A program made the position numbers and the translations under genes. This document shows positions 35,457 to 47,504 of a DNA stretch of 64,000 bases, one piece after another (the first letter of the stretch is position 1; every line of letters starts with the position of its first letter). The notes below the pieces were generated by a model. That model was not told where the DNA came from, did not search any database, and saw nothing but the letters and a program-made list of their open reading frames with translations. Source of the stretch: Triglochin maritima (Eukaryota > Streptophyta > Magnoliopsida > Alismatales > Juncaginaceae); the NCBI GenBank assembly GCA_963682175.1, contig OY821775.1, positions 14,356,501-14,420,500 on the forward strand, given 5' to 3'.

Positions 35457-36013
35457 TGTAACATCCTCAACTAGCAAAAAAATTTAAAATTTCAAATAAA
35501 GATCACAATAGAACGATCATCAAAACGGGAATGTTACTCAAATATATAACCAGTCGGTGCACCAAAATACATCAGAGTTTGTCAAAATACATTGTTACAT
35601 CAAATACAACAGAAGACACATGTAAGTAATCATGACAACCTCGAATAGTCCGAAGAGAGGATCCTGATCCCAAAATATGTGCGCCCGCTGTCACCACCCA
35701 ACAAAACCTATTGCGGTTCTAAAACATAAATGAAACAACAATGCCTGAGTTTCCATAATAAAACCTCGTATGTCAAGTTCACCTATATGAATGCAACAGT
35801 TCAATAAAATAAATCTATCATACTAGTAGTATGTCATGTCATTGATAGTAAGGAAAACAATTCTCCTCTAAGGGTATCATGCTGGAACAACATTGGCAAT
35901 ATCATCGCCGGAACAACATCAGCGGCATCCTTGCTGGAACAACATCGGTCGAGTCCATCAATACGTCTGGCACAACATCGGATGATACAACATACGTCCG
36001 ACACAATGTTGGA
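35457..36013 (-). repeat. Truncated LTR of the Tekay-type family, reverse orientation
   Basis: The + strand starts TGTAACATCC and matches the reverse complement of the 3' end of the LTR at 28378-30465: GGAATGTTACTCA, CAGTCGGTGCACCA, TCCTGATCCCAAAATATGTG (compare the ATTTTGGGG(T/C)CAGGATCC region), and CAACATCGG/CGTCTGGCACAAC repeats. Only about 560 bp of the LTR end is present. It stops at the junction with Harbinger sequence at about 36013. Confidence 0.85.
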
Positions 36014-36770
36014 TTTTTGGCTAAATAAATGTTAAGTCCGTCATCAGCGCGAGATGCTGGGTTCTATCACGAACGCAGTCTCTGTTGTCCACGTAGGTAT
36101 TAATGTCCAGAACTCGTGCAATGGAGTAAGGCATTGGTCATGGACTCGATATCTCGCGATCATGCTCAAACTCAGTTGTATCATAATCATGGAATAAGAG
36201 TTACACTCATCCTCCACGACCATGTTATGCATTATGATGCACGTGGTGATTATTTTGTTTAGGAGATCAGCATTCCACACAATAGATGACCTCCTTAGGA
36301 TTGCCCATTGTGCCTGCAACACTCCAAACGCGTGTTCTATGCCTTTACGCATTGTCTCCTGGTGTTGTGCAAATAACCTATTTTTGGGAGTTTGTGGAAA
36401 CATGATGGACCTCATGAATTCTGCCCATTGCAAATAAATACCCTTTGTAAAATAATATCCAATATCATATTGACGGCCATTCACCTCATACCGAACGAAA
36501 GGCGCACATCCTTCCAACATGTCATTGAAAAGGGGAGATCGTTGAAGTACGTTGAGATCATTACAGGAGTCGGGAATACTGAAAAATGTATGTCATATCT
36601 AGAGGTCGTACGATGCTACGACCTCTAACACAATTGTTGTGTTGCCGCTTCGGCCTTGGTATTGTCCTTTCCAAGATGCTAGGCAATTATTTCACTCCCA
36701 GTGTTGTGCACCATCGTGAAGTAACCATGTCACATCTTTTGTTGTGGGTCTTCTTAGGTATTCAACACCA
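36014..36770 (-). pseudogene. PIF/Harbinger transposase (HARBI1/ALP1-like), C-terminal half
   Basis: Reading leftwards from 36770: VEYLRRPTTKDV, HWE*NNCLASWKGQYQGRSG, TTIVLEVVASYDL*I*HTFF (two Trp codons now TAG and TGA), IPDSCNDLNVLQRS (second Asp of DDE_Tnp_4), then an open run from 36520 with MLEGCAPFVRYEVNGRQYDI, LFAQHQETMRKGIEHAFGVL (catalytic Glu) and IIMHNMVVEDE. Frame changes near 36190. Its N-terminal half lies 25.8 kb away at 62610-62900, separated by the SIRE-type Copia element that inserted between the codons for NFD and VEY. Confidence 0.93.
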
Positions 36771-38357
36771 TGTAGCATCTAGTAGGCTCTAATATTAGTC
36801 TAAATGGGGGTTGAATATACTATTATCGTTCTTTAAATAACTATTGCAAATTAAAAGCTATAACAATTAAATAAGGGATAGAAATGTGCAAACCACAACA
36901 CGGATGTATAGAGGTTTGGATCCAACGACCGAATCCTAGTCATCTCTTATGAATTGCTCTTCCTCGAGCAACTTCGCATCCTCCACTAATCTGATCTAAG
37001 TTGCGGGCCGAGATCACGCTTTTACACCACAAGCTTTGCGAAAACCTTTGCCTATCTTCTCACAATCCGAGAAGAGCTTCACTCCGGAAGCTAGTACAAC
37101 TCTTGTAGAAAATCTTTAGTAAGCTAATCTTGAACAATTGAAATGAGTGATGAGATTAATGAGTTTGTTTCAAGCGAGAAGAAGTGAGCACAAAGATGTT
37201 TAGAGCAACTTTGGAGAAAGATTGGTGGTCTTAGAAGTGTGTTCTCAGCTCTATTTATAAGTTCTAAACTTAATCTAGCCATTGAGATTAAAATGGTAAA
37301 GAGTTGTGTAAGAATACACAAATCAAGGAAAGACAAGACACAAATCTTTGACATCAATCGATGGACCGGCCCGTGTCCATCACTCGACCAGTTAGGTAAA
37401 AAATAAGTAGTCATTCGAACTGAGGTACAAACAGTCGAACCGACTAGGCTAGAACTTAAGTGAACGGTTGAACAAATGGATGGTTTGGTCGACCATTTGG
37501 GTAATTTGGTCAGGATGAAACAATACAAATTGAGATAACGGTCGACCAAAATAGAGAATTGGTTCGACCAAAATCGTCCAGAAAGTTTGGTGCTAGAGAG
37601 TTTCATGAACCGGTCGATTGTTGTAAGGTTTGGGTCGACCAATAGATCAAATACGAAATGAGGGGTTAAGTGAGTATGTGTATACGACCGTTGGTATAAT
37701 ATAACAATCATATTAAAGACAAATACGACAGCCAATCGGTCGAACAAAATGGACTTTCGGTCGATCAATTTCTACTTTAACCAGGACACGTGTCAATACA
37801 TGATTGGTGAGCGAGACAAGTACTGGTTGAACTGGGTAATATAGGTTGACAAAGAGAAACGGTCGAACGGGGAAAAAATTTGGTTGACCGATGAGGACTA
37901 TGAAAGCACACAGTGGAATCGGTCGAACAAAGAGAATGTTTGGTCGACCTTTTGGGAAAAGAGAGGACAATCTATTGAATTCCGGTCGAACCAGATGGCC
38001 TACCAGTCGACCGGTTAAACATAGAAAGCCGATTTAAAGGGAATTTCTATATTTCATCGATGTCCTATTGAAGTCAATTTGATATGGAATTATTTTAAGG
38101 ACTTCTATAGGTTCCTTAAGTGTTATGCAATACAATTCATCAAGGATTTTAAGTGCCAAGTTACATTATAATGTAAGAACAAGAAATGTAAACTTAACTA
38201 CTCTTCATTCTTGATTTTTTGTCTTGATTCACACTTGATTCCTGAAAAGTTAGAAATATAATATATGCATGCAATGATATCAATTGTTTACATGTGTTTA
38301 TTGATATGTTAGTTAATCATCAAAATAGATTATCGATTATTAGCCAAAAAGCCAACA
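36771..38357 (-). repeat. 3' LTR of the SIRE-type element (1587 bp)
   Basis: On the - strand from TGTTGGCTTTTTGG to GATGCTACA. The TATA box TTATAAATAGAGC lies near 37252-37262 (- strand). About 18 GGTCGACC-like motifs lie at 37370-38020, that is, upstream of the TATA box in the element's own direction. Collinear with 60982-62609. Confidence 0.95.
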
Positions 38358-38375
38358 ATTTGCCACTTTTTGATG
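38358..38375 (-). other. Polypurine tract of the SIRE-type element
   Basis: On the - strand CATCAAAAAGTGGCAAAT directly before the 3' LTR; the family usually shows CATCAAAAAGGGGGAGA here. 38376-38794 is non-coding 3' leader sequence with no gene. Confidence 0.8.
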
Positions 38376-38794
38376 ATGACAACCTATCAATCCAAATACA
38401 TGTTTCAATTTTTTTTATCAATACTAAGGTCCCATATCTCATAGCTCCCCTTATCTCAGATGCATGTATTTATTTCTCCTCCTTTGGCATTGTCAAAAAA
38501 TACCCATGAATAGATAGTGATATTTTTGAAGGCTTGTCATGAGATGATATAACGAAAGCGCACTACATGTGCCAGAAAGAAACAATGTCTAGTGAAGAAA
38601 CATGTCTAGTGAATCTCAAAAGCAGTTAGGCATTCACACAAGTAATATCCAAAACACACATTAAAATATCATAAACGAAGTCATAACAAAGTATCCAACA
38701 AAATTCAGAGTAAGCACGAGATAAGCACAAAAAGTTCAAGACAACTTAAAACGAGACCGAACACAATAACCAAAACAAACATAACATCACAAAA

Positions 38795-39247
38795 TCAACC
38801 GAGTCGCTGATCACGAAAGTAGGAAGTGATGGAGTCAAGAGAGGCTTCAATACAATTCAGTTGAGTAGAGGAGGAAGTAGCAATCAACTGTTCGTCAAAA
38901 TGAGCATTGGATGATGCCTCAAATGCGTCAAAATGAACAGAGGTGGATGTCTCAAAGTGATCAAGACGTTCAGAAAGTTGTTGATACGCATAAGCGTCAA
39001 AAGAATTAATAGTCAGCCAATTTCAACCACCAGCCCATTCAGCTTTGTCCCCTTCACCCACGAGTCATCCGACACCCGTAGTGCTTGACTTGGTAGCCAT
39101 CTCGGATCACAAGAGACTTCTCCTTCTTCTACATCATCTTCCTCTTGGTCAGAATCATGGGAGGAGGAAGGTTGCAGAGCGGCGATCGTCTTCATTTTGG
39201 CTAAGGTGGTCTTATCAATTGGTACTTGTAGATCGCCGAAGGGAACT
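38795..39247 (-). pseudogene. env-like ORF of the SIRE-type element, C-terminal piece
   Basis: Follows the Athila insertion point. The - strand reads GDLQVPIDKTTLAKMKTIAA, an acidic stretch SSSHDSDQEEDDVEEGEVS, and, after a frame change near 39010, YQQLSERLDHFETSTSVHFD and LNCIEASLDSITSYFRDQRL with a TGA at 38795-38797. The last part is a predicted amphipathic helix or coiled coil. This is the end of the plant 'putative transposon protein' that sits in the env position of SIRE elements; membrane fusion function is not shown by the sequence. Confidence 0.7.
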
Positions 39248-40806
39248 TGATTGACATCATTTCATGCTTATATTTGTACCTTATATCCATTATCTTACAC
39301 CTAAGCAATGCTACGTGACGAGTTTTATGTTTAGTTTTCAGAAATAAAGAGGTTTTAAGAGAAGAGCCATGAAAGGACCCAAAAGCAGGAAAAAAATACC
39401 TAATTGTGAGACCTGGGGACCAAGATGCAAGGGAGAAGGACCTGATCGTAAGACAGAAGGACCTAAGAGCAAAACAGGAAACTCCACACCATTATGAGGA
39501 GTATTTTGTCAATTCGATTCGGGTCGGAGCTCCACTAAACAAGTTAGATGCATCCAAGACCAAGAAACACACTAAGGAAAGCCCACCAGAATACCCAGAC
39601 GGATCTGGGCTTTATAGGCCGCCAATTGGCGGTCTGGAACCGCCAATTGGCGGTCTGGATCATGCAAGATCCGCCCCAACTTCTCCTGGACTTGTATTAG
39701 TGTTCGTTTAGGCTATTTTTGGTATTGGTTTAGTCCCACATCGTGGGATTGTCCCTGATTAGCATTTTCCATGCTTATAAATAGAACTCTTCACCTCCCA
39801 TTGTATCTATCTCTCTCTTGGTGGCCTCCTTCCCTACTAAGAGTGAAGCCTTGAAGCAAAACTCTAGTGGAGGAAGGGCTGCTTGTAATCTGAGTGAGTT
39901 CATAATAAAAGTTTTCATTAGTTTGTTAATTCTTGCTTAGTTAAATTCCTTTAATGTTTTTGCTTTGATGCTTGTTTTGTTTTATGCTTCTTTAATATTT
40001 CTTGCTTGATTAGTATAGTTTCATTTCAGTATTATGCTTGCTTCTGTTAATATAGTTAGTGTAATGAGTAGTGAGTAGTTCCATCACCATTTGGGGGGTG
40101 GAGAAATATGTGATATAATCATGTAGTGTATTAAGTGTGTGTTATTTTTATCCCTTGAGCTTTATATGATTTCCATAACCATCTAATGAGTCTCCACTCT
40201 TATCTTTGATATGCTAATACTCTTGAATGAAGTTTAGCTTATGCTTTGATTAGTGGACCTATTTTATGGGGAATGATAAGGTTAGGATATGGATGAAGTT
40301 AATGTTGGAAACACAATTTGTAGTGTATGTACTCTTGTTGCCTTTTCCTTAGCTAATGTCTTGTATGTTTTAATGATGTAGTCATCTTAATTCATGTGGA
40401 GGCATAGTAGGGTATAGTCTTTATACATGAGTTCATTTAGCTTCATTCCAATTATTGTCTTGTATGTTTTAATGATGTAGTCTTATCTTAATTCATGTTG
40501 AGGCAAAGTTGGATGTAGTTTTAGGATTTCATGCACTACATGTTGTGAGGAGCTTAATGAACACACACACACACACTTCTTTATGTTCACGTTATTTCTC
40601 TACCCCCTATGGGGCTTAGTTTTATCGTTTCTTCTCCATTTCATTTCAGCTTTGTAGTTTAGATTAGTGTAATACATCTTTCTCCCTTCTTTTTACCTCT
40701 CGCCTTCGAATAAACCAAGTGTCGACACACCTCCCAGTGGACGACCCGTATTTGCCACCGCTTCAACGCGGCCGTGCACTTGCGGTTAATATAAAATGAT
40801 CAATCA
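39248..40806 (+). repeat. 5' LTR of the Athila-type element (1559 bp)
   Basis: Holds two CCGCCAATTGGCGG palindromes 21 bp apart (39619-39632 and 39640-39653), the motif TAGTCCCACATCGTGGGATTG, and the TATA box TTATAAATAG at 39775-39784, so U3 ends a few tens of bp later. An (AC)n run of about 16 bp at 40561. The 3' LTR has one palindrome instead of two and a longer AC run. Confidence 0.96.
39619..39784 (+). promoter_or_regulatory. U3 promoter module: paired palindromes plus TATA box
   Basis: CCGCCAATTGGCGG at 39619 and 39640, then TATAAATAG at 39776. The same order (palindrome, TCCCACA...GGGATTGTCC, TATAAATAGAAC) occurs in the LTRs at 1885, 33535 and 49056. Each palindrome contains CCAAT on both strands and GGCGG/CCGCC ends, so NF-Y-like or ERF/E2F-like binding is possible; that is inference from the letters only. 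Confidence 0.65.
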
Positions 40807-40812
40807 AGTTTT

Positions 40813-40830
40813 TGGCGCCGTTGCCGGGGA
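40813..40830 (+). other. Primer binding site, Asp tRNA
   Basis: TGGCGCCGTTGCCGGGGA, six bases after the 5' LTR, is the complement of the 3' end of plant tRNA-Asp(GTC), the primer used by Athila-type elements. Confidence 0.92.
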
Positions 40831-41855
40831 GATGCTCTGTCCAGACCTTGGTTTGGACGATTCGAGGGGTTTTTAATTTTTTGTTTTCAGTTTTTCTTAG
40901 TTTCAGGGAACCACAAGGTCAAGGGGAGGCTACTGGAGAAGTTTGAGGAAGCGACGACCTAAACAGACCGCCAATCAGCGGTGTAAGACCGCCAATTGGC
41001 GGCCTGGTGAGCGTTGATTTCCTTGAAATTTTTGTTAGTAGTTAGTCTTGAAATTTGTGTTATCTGGGAGCCCAATTTCGCATGCTTTGACCTCTGGTTT
41101 GCTCCCAGATCATTAATCACTCCCCCATTAATCAACTTAGACCATAAAACTCAAAGCAAAAGATTAGACTTCTTGCCATCTAGGTCATGCACCATTGGTA
41201 GACCTTGCATGCATTTGTCTTTTCTTTGCTTTACATTTTTGTCGTTGATTGCTGACGTGAGGTACGTGCACCCACATCCCTCATTCATGCATGTTTATTT
41301 CATGCATTAGTTAGTAAGGTGCATCGGGACAAGAGTGAGAGAGCGTTTGATTGGAGCGATTGATTGCTAGATCTAGGATCAAATCGCTACTAAGGAGGGG
41401 TTGTCCCATAAAAGATAAGGTGGGGGATTTCATCACCCTTTCCTTGGCCCCAAAAACCACTCTTAATAAAGCCTTAACTAAAAGCAAGTAGACATTGGCC
41501 CTAAGGAATTCGGACGCACTAGGAGAGTAATCTAGTCGAGACCGTCATGACCTGATCGGCGTTGCCTACCTTGTCGATAGTAGGAGGTACTGGATCTCCG
41601 GATCTGGTATCACTTGCTGGGCATTGTGGTCCTCGTTGTAGGGAGGTGAGGCGTGTCGAGGCTAGTGACCTCAAAGTTAGGCGTCGTCTAGCCTAAGGAC
41701 CCATTGCCTTACATTGTTTGAGCCGTGCTTGCTAGTTAGGCTTCTTCCTGATCCCACTACCCACGCTAGCTCTAGGGATTCTTCTCTCCTCACCTGAGTC
41801 ATCTCCTCATCTATTCTCTACGTTTAGTCTCCTCCTCTAGTACACCTTCTGTTGT
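40831..41855 (+). other. Untranslated leader of the Athila-type element
   Basis: About 1 kb before gag. Contains another palindrome pair with the 21 bp spacing: CCGCCAATCAGCGG (imperfect, near 40968) and CCGCCAATTGGCGG (40989-41002). No ORF. Confidence 0.75.
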
Positions 41856-42644
41856 GTGTTTGTTAGAGTCGAGTCGAGCATTTTTATGCGAGGTTGGGCT
41901 CGTTCTGGTGAGAGCGCTCGACTCGAGAGAGTGCTTATTTCTGAGATGGAAGATCTTGGTGATCGACCATCTCCGCCTCGTGCTCCTTTGGAGCAAGAAG
42001 GCGAGTCGTCTCGTGGTGGCGTGGGAGACCGGGTTCCATACATGGACTACCTCGGTCCATTCCCACCACCACGTAGACCTCCTTCTCCTCCTCCTCTGAC
42101 TCGAGAGGAAGGGAGATTCGGTCAGGATCGAGTTCTAGGTGCACCACCACCTTTAGCTCGACAGGATAGGCCGATGACGTTGTGGGAGCGGACCCATCCT
42201 GTTCGGGCCGCGCAACCTTCTTGCATAGTTGTTCCCCCTGCTCGCGGGAACAACTATGAGCTGAAACCTCAGTATGTGAGCATGCTTCCAACCTTTACTG
42301 CCAATAAGGAGGATCCGTATATTTTTATACGCGAATTCGAGGAAGTATGCTCCATGTTCAAGCTTCAACAGCTTGACGAGGATTCTGTCCGGTTGAGGAT
42401 GATTTCGTTCGCATTGAAGGATAATGCGAAGAAATGGATGTATAGCCTCCCGGCGAGCTCGATTCGGTCTTGGGATGACTTTGTGACCGTCTTTCTGAAG
42501 AGATTTTTCCCTCAAAGGAAAACTCAACAGATACGGCACCAGATACATCAAATGTATCAGACCGAGACCGAATCTTTTCATGGTTTCTTTGAGAGGTTCA
42601 AGGACCTTCTCCTGCAATGCCCTCATCATGGACTTGAGCTATGA
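41856..42644 (+). pseudogene. gag of the Athila-type element, N-terminal part, ending at a TGA in place of Trp
   Basis: Frame starts MFVRVESSIF; an alternative ATG at 41886 gives MRGWARSGESARL. Pro/Arg-rich N terminus, then the gag capsid block LKPQYVSMLPTFTANKEDPY, FIREFEEVC, ALKDNAKKWMYSLPASSI, WDDFVTVFLKRFFPQRKT, SFHGFFERFKDLLLQCPHHG. The frame stops at TGA 42642-42644 and continues unchanged as QLCQIVYEGIN; relatives have Trp (ELWQLCQ), so this is a TGG to TGA change. Confidence 0.92.
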
Positions 42645-43313
42645 CAATTGTGCCAGATTGTTTATGAGGGCATCAACTACAACACCCGCACATTGTTGGA
42701 GTCGATGTGTCAGGGTGACTTCCAAATGAAACCCATCGAGGAGGCATGGGACACTTTTGAATCCATGGCTGAGCGCACCTTCGAGTGGGACACCATGAGA
42801 GAGCCACCAGCCGCCAGGTCTTCTGGTCGAGCTGGATCATATCATGTTGAGTCGACTATCGCGTCTGAGGCGAAAATGGCTGCTCTCATGCGTAGGATAG
42901 AGAGTTTGGAGATGGACCGAGCTCCTGTAGCTCAGGTCGCTACTCCCGGGTGTACTAGGTGTGGACTGTCGGGACATGATGACTTGGAGTGCGCTTACGC
43001 TCCAAGGGATACTGAGCATGCAAATGCGATGTATCAACAAAGGCCCCGAAACGACCCGTACAGTCATTCCTATAACCCGGGATGGCGTAACCATCCTAAC
43101 TTCTCTTGGGGGTCTAGTGGAGGACACGGTCAGAGCTCGCACGCTCAACCTCAACCTCCACCTTATCAACCTCCACGCCCATCGGCGACCTACCAACCCC
43201 CACATCAAAGGTCTCAGCACCAAAATTACCAACCTGGTCAGGCCTCTTCGTCGGGTTATTCTAACCAGACTCCACCACCCCAGCGGGTTGACCCTAAGGA
43301 CTCTACCATTTAA
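42645..43313 (+). pseudogene. gag of the Athila-type element, C-terminal part with zinc knuckle
   Basis: Same frame as the piece before. Shows IVYEGINYNTRTLLESMCQG, EEAWDTFESMAERTFEWDT, and the zinc knuckle CTRCGLSGHDDLEC (CX2CX4HX4C, near 42948-42989). A long Gln/Pro/Ser-rich tail follows. Ends at TAA 43311-43313, after which the same frame continues with [13 protein letters not shown]; a CAA to TAA change is likely. Confidence 0.92.
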
Positions 43314-46300
43314 CAAACCCTTCAAGCATTCATGCAGAGCACTCAATCCATGCTTGCGGCCAACAATAATACGGTCAAAGCATTGGAAATGCAAGTAAGC
43401 CAGTTGGCTCATCAGCTCCATGAACGCGAGAAGGGTCAATTCCCGAGTCAACCTGTGGTAAATCCCAGGGGTCAGCCTGCTAATACCAGGCAGAATGTAC
43501 ACAATGTTGAAAGTAGCCCTTCCCAACATGCTAATGTTATTCATACCTTGAGATCGGGAAGGGTCGTTGACAACAATGTGAAAATGCCGGAAGCCAACCC
43601 TGTTGGCGAGACTTCCGAGGAGAGTCTTGAGCCTGTCAAGGAACCTAATTCTGAGACTCCTCCTCGTGATTCTTATGTCCCCAAGGCACCATTCCCTCAT
43701 CGATTGACTAAAAAACGTGATGAGCATTGGGATAAGATCGTTGAGGTACTTAGGCAAGTAAAGGTGAACATCCCGTTGTTGGACGTTGTTCAACAAATGC
43801 CACCGTATGCCAAGTTCCTCAAAGACCTTTGCACCACCAATAGAAAAACAAATGTGCCCAAGAAGGCCTTCTTGGCCGCCAATGTGAGCTCCATATTGAC
43901 ACAACCCATGAATGTCAAGTACAAGGACCCTGGTTGTCCAACTGTCTCTTGCATGATTGGGAATGTGACCATCTCTCAAGCTCTATTGGATTTGGGGGCA
44001 TCTGTGAATCTCCTGCCTTACTCAGTCTATGTCAACCTTGGGATAGGCGATCTTAAACCAACAAGGACAACCCTCCAGTTGGCTGATAGATCTGTCAAAA
44101 TCCCACGAGGGAGTGTGGAGGATGTCCTTATCAAAGTGGGTGAGTTCGTATTTCCAGTTGATTTCATCATCTTGGATACCGAACCCGTGTCCAACCCACA
44201 AGGACAAATTCCTGTAATCCTTGGGAGGCCATTTCTTGCGACATCTAATGCTTTGATCAATTGTCGCAATGGCTTGATGAGGTTGTCTTTTGGAAACCTC
44301 ACGGCGGATTTCAACATCTTCACTCTTGGTAAGCAACCTGGGCTCTTCGACGACACTGTCGGAGCCAATTTCATCCAGGACACAGATGAGTCTGACTCAT
44401 TAGGCATGTTCGACTCACATCGACATATTATTGAGGTGCCTAATGATCAGGTTGCGAGTGATGAGGATCTTGAGGAATCCGCCAGCATATCTCTGGATGA
44501 GGAGGCACATCTGGGTGCTTGCTCCTCTTACCCCGTGGTCCTTTTGCCACTTGAAATTAACTCTGAATCCGACAAGGACCCACCTCTGGTCGAGCTTAAA
44601 CCGCTCCCCGATAACCTAAAGTACATCTTTTTAGGGGATAATGAGACTTTGCCACTCATTATTGCTTCTGATCTTGAAAAAGATCAAGAGGTTGCCCTCA
44701 AAAGAGTACTCTTTGAAAACAAAGAGGTGATCAGGTGGTCCTTGAAGGATATCAAGGGAATTAGCCCTGGTATTGTTCAGCATCGGATCCACATGGAAGA
44801 GGATTCTAGGCCCCGCAGGGACCCACAACGGAGATTGAATCCTGTACTGAAAGAAGCCGTCCGAAAGGAGGTTCTTAAGTGCTTGGATCATGGCATAATC
44901 TATCCTATCTCTGATAGTTCGTGGGTGAGTCATGTCCATGTGGTTCCCAAGAAGTCAGGCGTGACGGTTGTGGAGAATGAGCATAATGAGCTTATCCCGA
45001 CACGCCTGCAAACTGGCTGGCGAGTTTGCGTTGATTATCGCAAGCTCAATGCGGCAACGCGGAAAGATCATTTCCCGTTGCCATTCATTGATCAGATGTT
45101 GGAAAGGTTAGCCGGACATGAGTACTATTGTTTTCTTGATGGATACTCTGGTTACAACCAAATTTCCATCGCCCCCGAGGACCAAGAGAAAACCACATTC
45201 ACTTGTCCCTTTGGCACGTTTGCCTACCGTCGCATGCCCTTTGGGTTATGCAATGCGCCGGCAACGTTTCAGAGGTGTATGATCAGCATCTTCTCCGATA
45301 TGGTTGAGCGTTTCCTTGAGATATTCATGGACGACTTTTCCATATTTGGCGCTTCCTTTGATGAGTGCCTTCATCACTTGAGCCTTGTCCTCAAGCGATG
45401 CCGTGAGAAGAACCTCGCTCTCAATTGGGAGAAATGTCACTTCATGGTGAAGCGAGGGATTGTACTTGGACATGTGGTCTCAAGTAGGGGAATTGAGGTC
45501 GATCCCGCCAAAGTGGGTATCATTGCTAATCTCCCACCGCCACGTAATGTGAATGATATCCGTGCCTTTTTGGGGCATGCTGGATTCTATCGGCGGTTCA
45601 TTCGGGATTTTAGCAAAATCGCTCGACCTCTCACTGCGTTGTTGGCTAAGGATGCCATTTTTGAGTTCACACCGGATTGCCACCATGCCTTTTTGACCTT
45701 GAAGAAAGAGTTGACTTCAGCTCCCATTATTAAGGCACCGGTGTGGACTGAACCCTTTGAGTTAATGTGTGATGCATCTGACTTCGCTGTGGGAGCAGTG
45801 CTTGGGCAACGATTGGACAAATTGCCTCATGCGATCTACTATGCCAGTAGAACACTCAATGATGCCCAATTGAACTACACTGTGACCGAGAAGGAATTCT
45901 TAGCGATCATATTTGCTTTGGAGAAATTTTGGTCGTACTTGATTGGCTCCCACGTGATTATCTATTCTGATCACACAGCCATCAAGCACCTCATGGCGAA
46001 GAAAGATGCAAAATCCTTACTCTTGAGATGGATCTTGTTGTTACAAGAATTCGATCTCGAGATTCGGGACAAAAAAGGGTGTGAAAACGTTGTAGCTGAC
46101 CACTTGTCTCGTCTAGAGACGACCAACCCACAGGACCAAAACATTAACGATAAATTTCCTGACGAGCAGTTGTTCACGATCGAAGATAACCCTTGGTTTG
46201 CCGACATCGTGAACTACCTCGTGACCGAGCAATTTCCTGTGGGTTGGTCAAAATCTGACCAATCCAAATTTAGATCGTATGTCAGATTCTTTCACTGGGA

Positions 46301-47504
46301 TGACCCCTACCTATTCAAATACTGCTCTGACCAAATTTTCAGGCGGTGCGTCCCAGATTCCGAGTTCCAAAGTGTACTCCACTTCTGCCATTCTAAGGCA
46401 TGTGGAGGACACTTTGGAGCAAAGAAAACTGCTGCCAAGGTGCTCCAATCTGGATTCTACTGGCCCACTCTTTTCAAGGATGCTTACAACTTTTGTAAGC
46501 AATGTGATAGGTGCCAGCGCCTTGGCAGGGTTGGTCGACGTGACATGATGCCTTTGCAAAATGTCCTTGTTGTCGACATCTTCGATGTGTGGGGCATCGA
46601 TTTCATGGGTCCCTTCCCGAACTCGTTCGGGAATGTTTACATTCTGGTGGCCGTTGACTATGTGTCTAAGTGGGTTGAGGCTATACCCACAAAGACCAAT
46701 GACAACAAGGTGGTCACCAAATTCTTGAGGGACATTTTTGCGCGATTTGGTACTCCTCGTACCATAATCAGCGATAGGGGTACCCACTTCTGTAATCGCT
46801 CCTTTGAAGCGCTTATGAGGAAATATTCGATCACCCACAAGCTTGCGACCCCATACCATCCGCAAACTAGTGGGCAGGTCGAAATCTCTAACCGTCAATT
46901 AAAGCAAATTCTTGAGAAGACGGTTAGTTCCTCGAGGAAGGATTGGTCTACCAAGTTGAATGACGCGTTGTGGGCTTTCCGCACCGCGTACAAGACCAAT
47001 TTGGGTATGTCCCCATATCGGGTAGTGTACGGCAAGGCTTGCCACCTACCCGTCGAGCTTGAGCATCGTGCTTTCTGGGCGATCAAGAACATGAATATGG
47101 ATCTTGATCAAGCAGGAGTACAACGTAGGCTCGACATTGTGGAATTAGAAGAGCTACGCAATGATGCGTACGAGAATGCCAAAATTCATAAGTCCCGAGC
47201 CAAGATGTTTTACGATCGCATGATTATGCGAAAGGTGTTTACGGACGGGCAGAAGGTGTTGCTCTACAATTCCTGGCTTCATCTGTTTGCGGGTAAGCTC
47301 CGCAGTCGCTGGTCTGGCCCGTTTATCGTCCAAACCGTTTATCCTCATGGAGCGGTTGAGATCTTGAACCCAGGGAATGGGGACGTGTTCAAAGTTAATG
47401 GACAATGCCTCAAACCCTACTTGGAGGGGGCACCAGCCGAAGTCGAGGAGGTCATGTTCCTTCATGAACCTCCCTCGCACTCAACCATTCATGCTCCTAC
47501 ATGA
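43314..47504 (+). CDS. pol of the Athila-type element (protease, RT, RNase H, integrase), intact frame
   Basis: Open for 1390 codons from the ATG 43332 and in frame with gag upstream. Approximate residues from that ATG: protease core [12 protein letters not shown] (217-228), [22 protein letters not shown] and [12 protein letters not shown] (about 601), catalytic [12 protein letters not shown] (about 664), RNase [16 protein letters not shown] (about 812) with its Asp, integrase zinc finger [16 protein letters not shown] to CKQCDRC (1016-1058), and the catalytic triad at GIDFMGPF (about 1088), SDRGTHF (about 1147) and GQVEIS (about 1181). A GPF-type C-terminal segment [18 protein letters not shown] follows. 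All catalytic residues I checked are present. Translation would still need to pass two stops in gag. Similarity to Athila comes from the [10 protein letters not shown]...LADRSVK protease region and the RT signature. Confidence 0.95.
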   Translation, partial: QTLQAFMQSTQSMLAANNNTVKALEMQVSQLAHQLHEREKGQFPSQPVVNPRGQPANTRQNVHNVESSPSQHANVIHTLRSGRVVDNNVKMPEANPVGETSEESLEPVKEPNSETPPRDSYVPKAPFPHRLTKKRDEHWDKIVEVLRQVKVNIPLLDVVQQMPPYAKFLKDLCTTNRKTNVPKKAFLAANVSSILTQPMNVKYKDPGCPTVSCMIGNVTISQALLDLGASVNLLPYSVYVNLGIGDLKPTRTTLQLADRSVKIPRGSVEDVLIKVGEFVFPVDFIILDTEPVSNPQGQIPVILGRPFLATSNALINCRNGLMRLSFGNLTADFNIFTLGKQPGLFDDTVGANFIQDTDESDSLGMFDSHRHIIEVPNDQVASDEDLEESASISLDEEAHLGACSSYPVVLLPLEINSESDKDPPLVELKPLPDNLKYIFLGDNETLPLIIASDLEKDQEVALKRVLFENKEVIRWSLKDIKGISPGIVQHRIHMEEDSRPRRDPQRRLNPVLKEAVRKEVLKCLDHGIIYPISDSSWVSHVHVVPKKSGVTVVENEHNELIPTRLQTGWRVCVDYRKLNAATRKDHFPLPFIDQMLERLAGHEYYCFLDGYSGYNQISIAPEDQEKTTFTCPFGTFAYRRMPFGLCNAPATFQRCMISIFSDMVERFLEIFMDDFSIFGASFDECLHHLSLVLKRCREKNLALNWEKCHFMVKRGIVLGHVVSSRGIEVDPAKVGIIANLPPPRNVNDIRAFLGHAGFYRRFIRDFSKIARPLTALLAKDAIFEFTPDCHHAFLTLKKELTSAPIIKAPVWTEPFELMCDASDFAVGAVLGQRLDKLPHAIYYASRTLNDAQLNYTVTEKEFLAIIFALEKFWSYLIGSHVIIYSDHTAIKHLMAKKDAKSLLLRWILLLQEFDLEIRDKKGCENVVADHLSRLETTNPQDQNINDKFPDEQLFTIEDNPWFADIVNYLVTEQFPVGWSKSDQSKFRSYVRFFHWDDPYLFKYCSDQIFRRCVPDSEFQSVLHFCHSKACGGHFGAKKTAAKVLQSGFYWPTLFKDAYNFCKQCDRCQRLGRVGRRDMMPLQNVLVVDIFDVWGIDFMGPFPNSFGNVYILVAVDYVSKWVEAIPTKTNDNKVVTKFLRDIFARFGTPRTIISDRGTHFCNRSFEALMRKYSITHKLATPYHPQTSGQVEISNRQLKQILEKTVSSSRKDWSTKLNDALWAFRTAYKTNLGMSPYRVVYGKACHLPVELEHRAFWAIKNMNMDLDQAGVQRRLDIVELEELRNDAYENAKIHKSRAKMFYDRMIMRKVFTDGQKVLLYNSWLHLFAGKLRSRWSGPFIVQTVYPHGAVEILNPGNGDVFKVNGQCLKPYLEGAPAEVEEVMFLHEPPSHSTIHAPT

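Noticed and set aside
42837..43979. 380-codon open frame on the - strand
   Set aside because: It lies opposite the Athila gag-pol frame and has no recognisable domain; it is a shadow of the coding strand.
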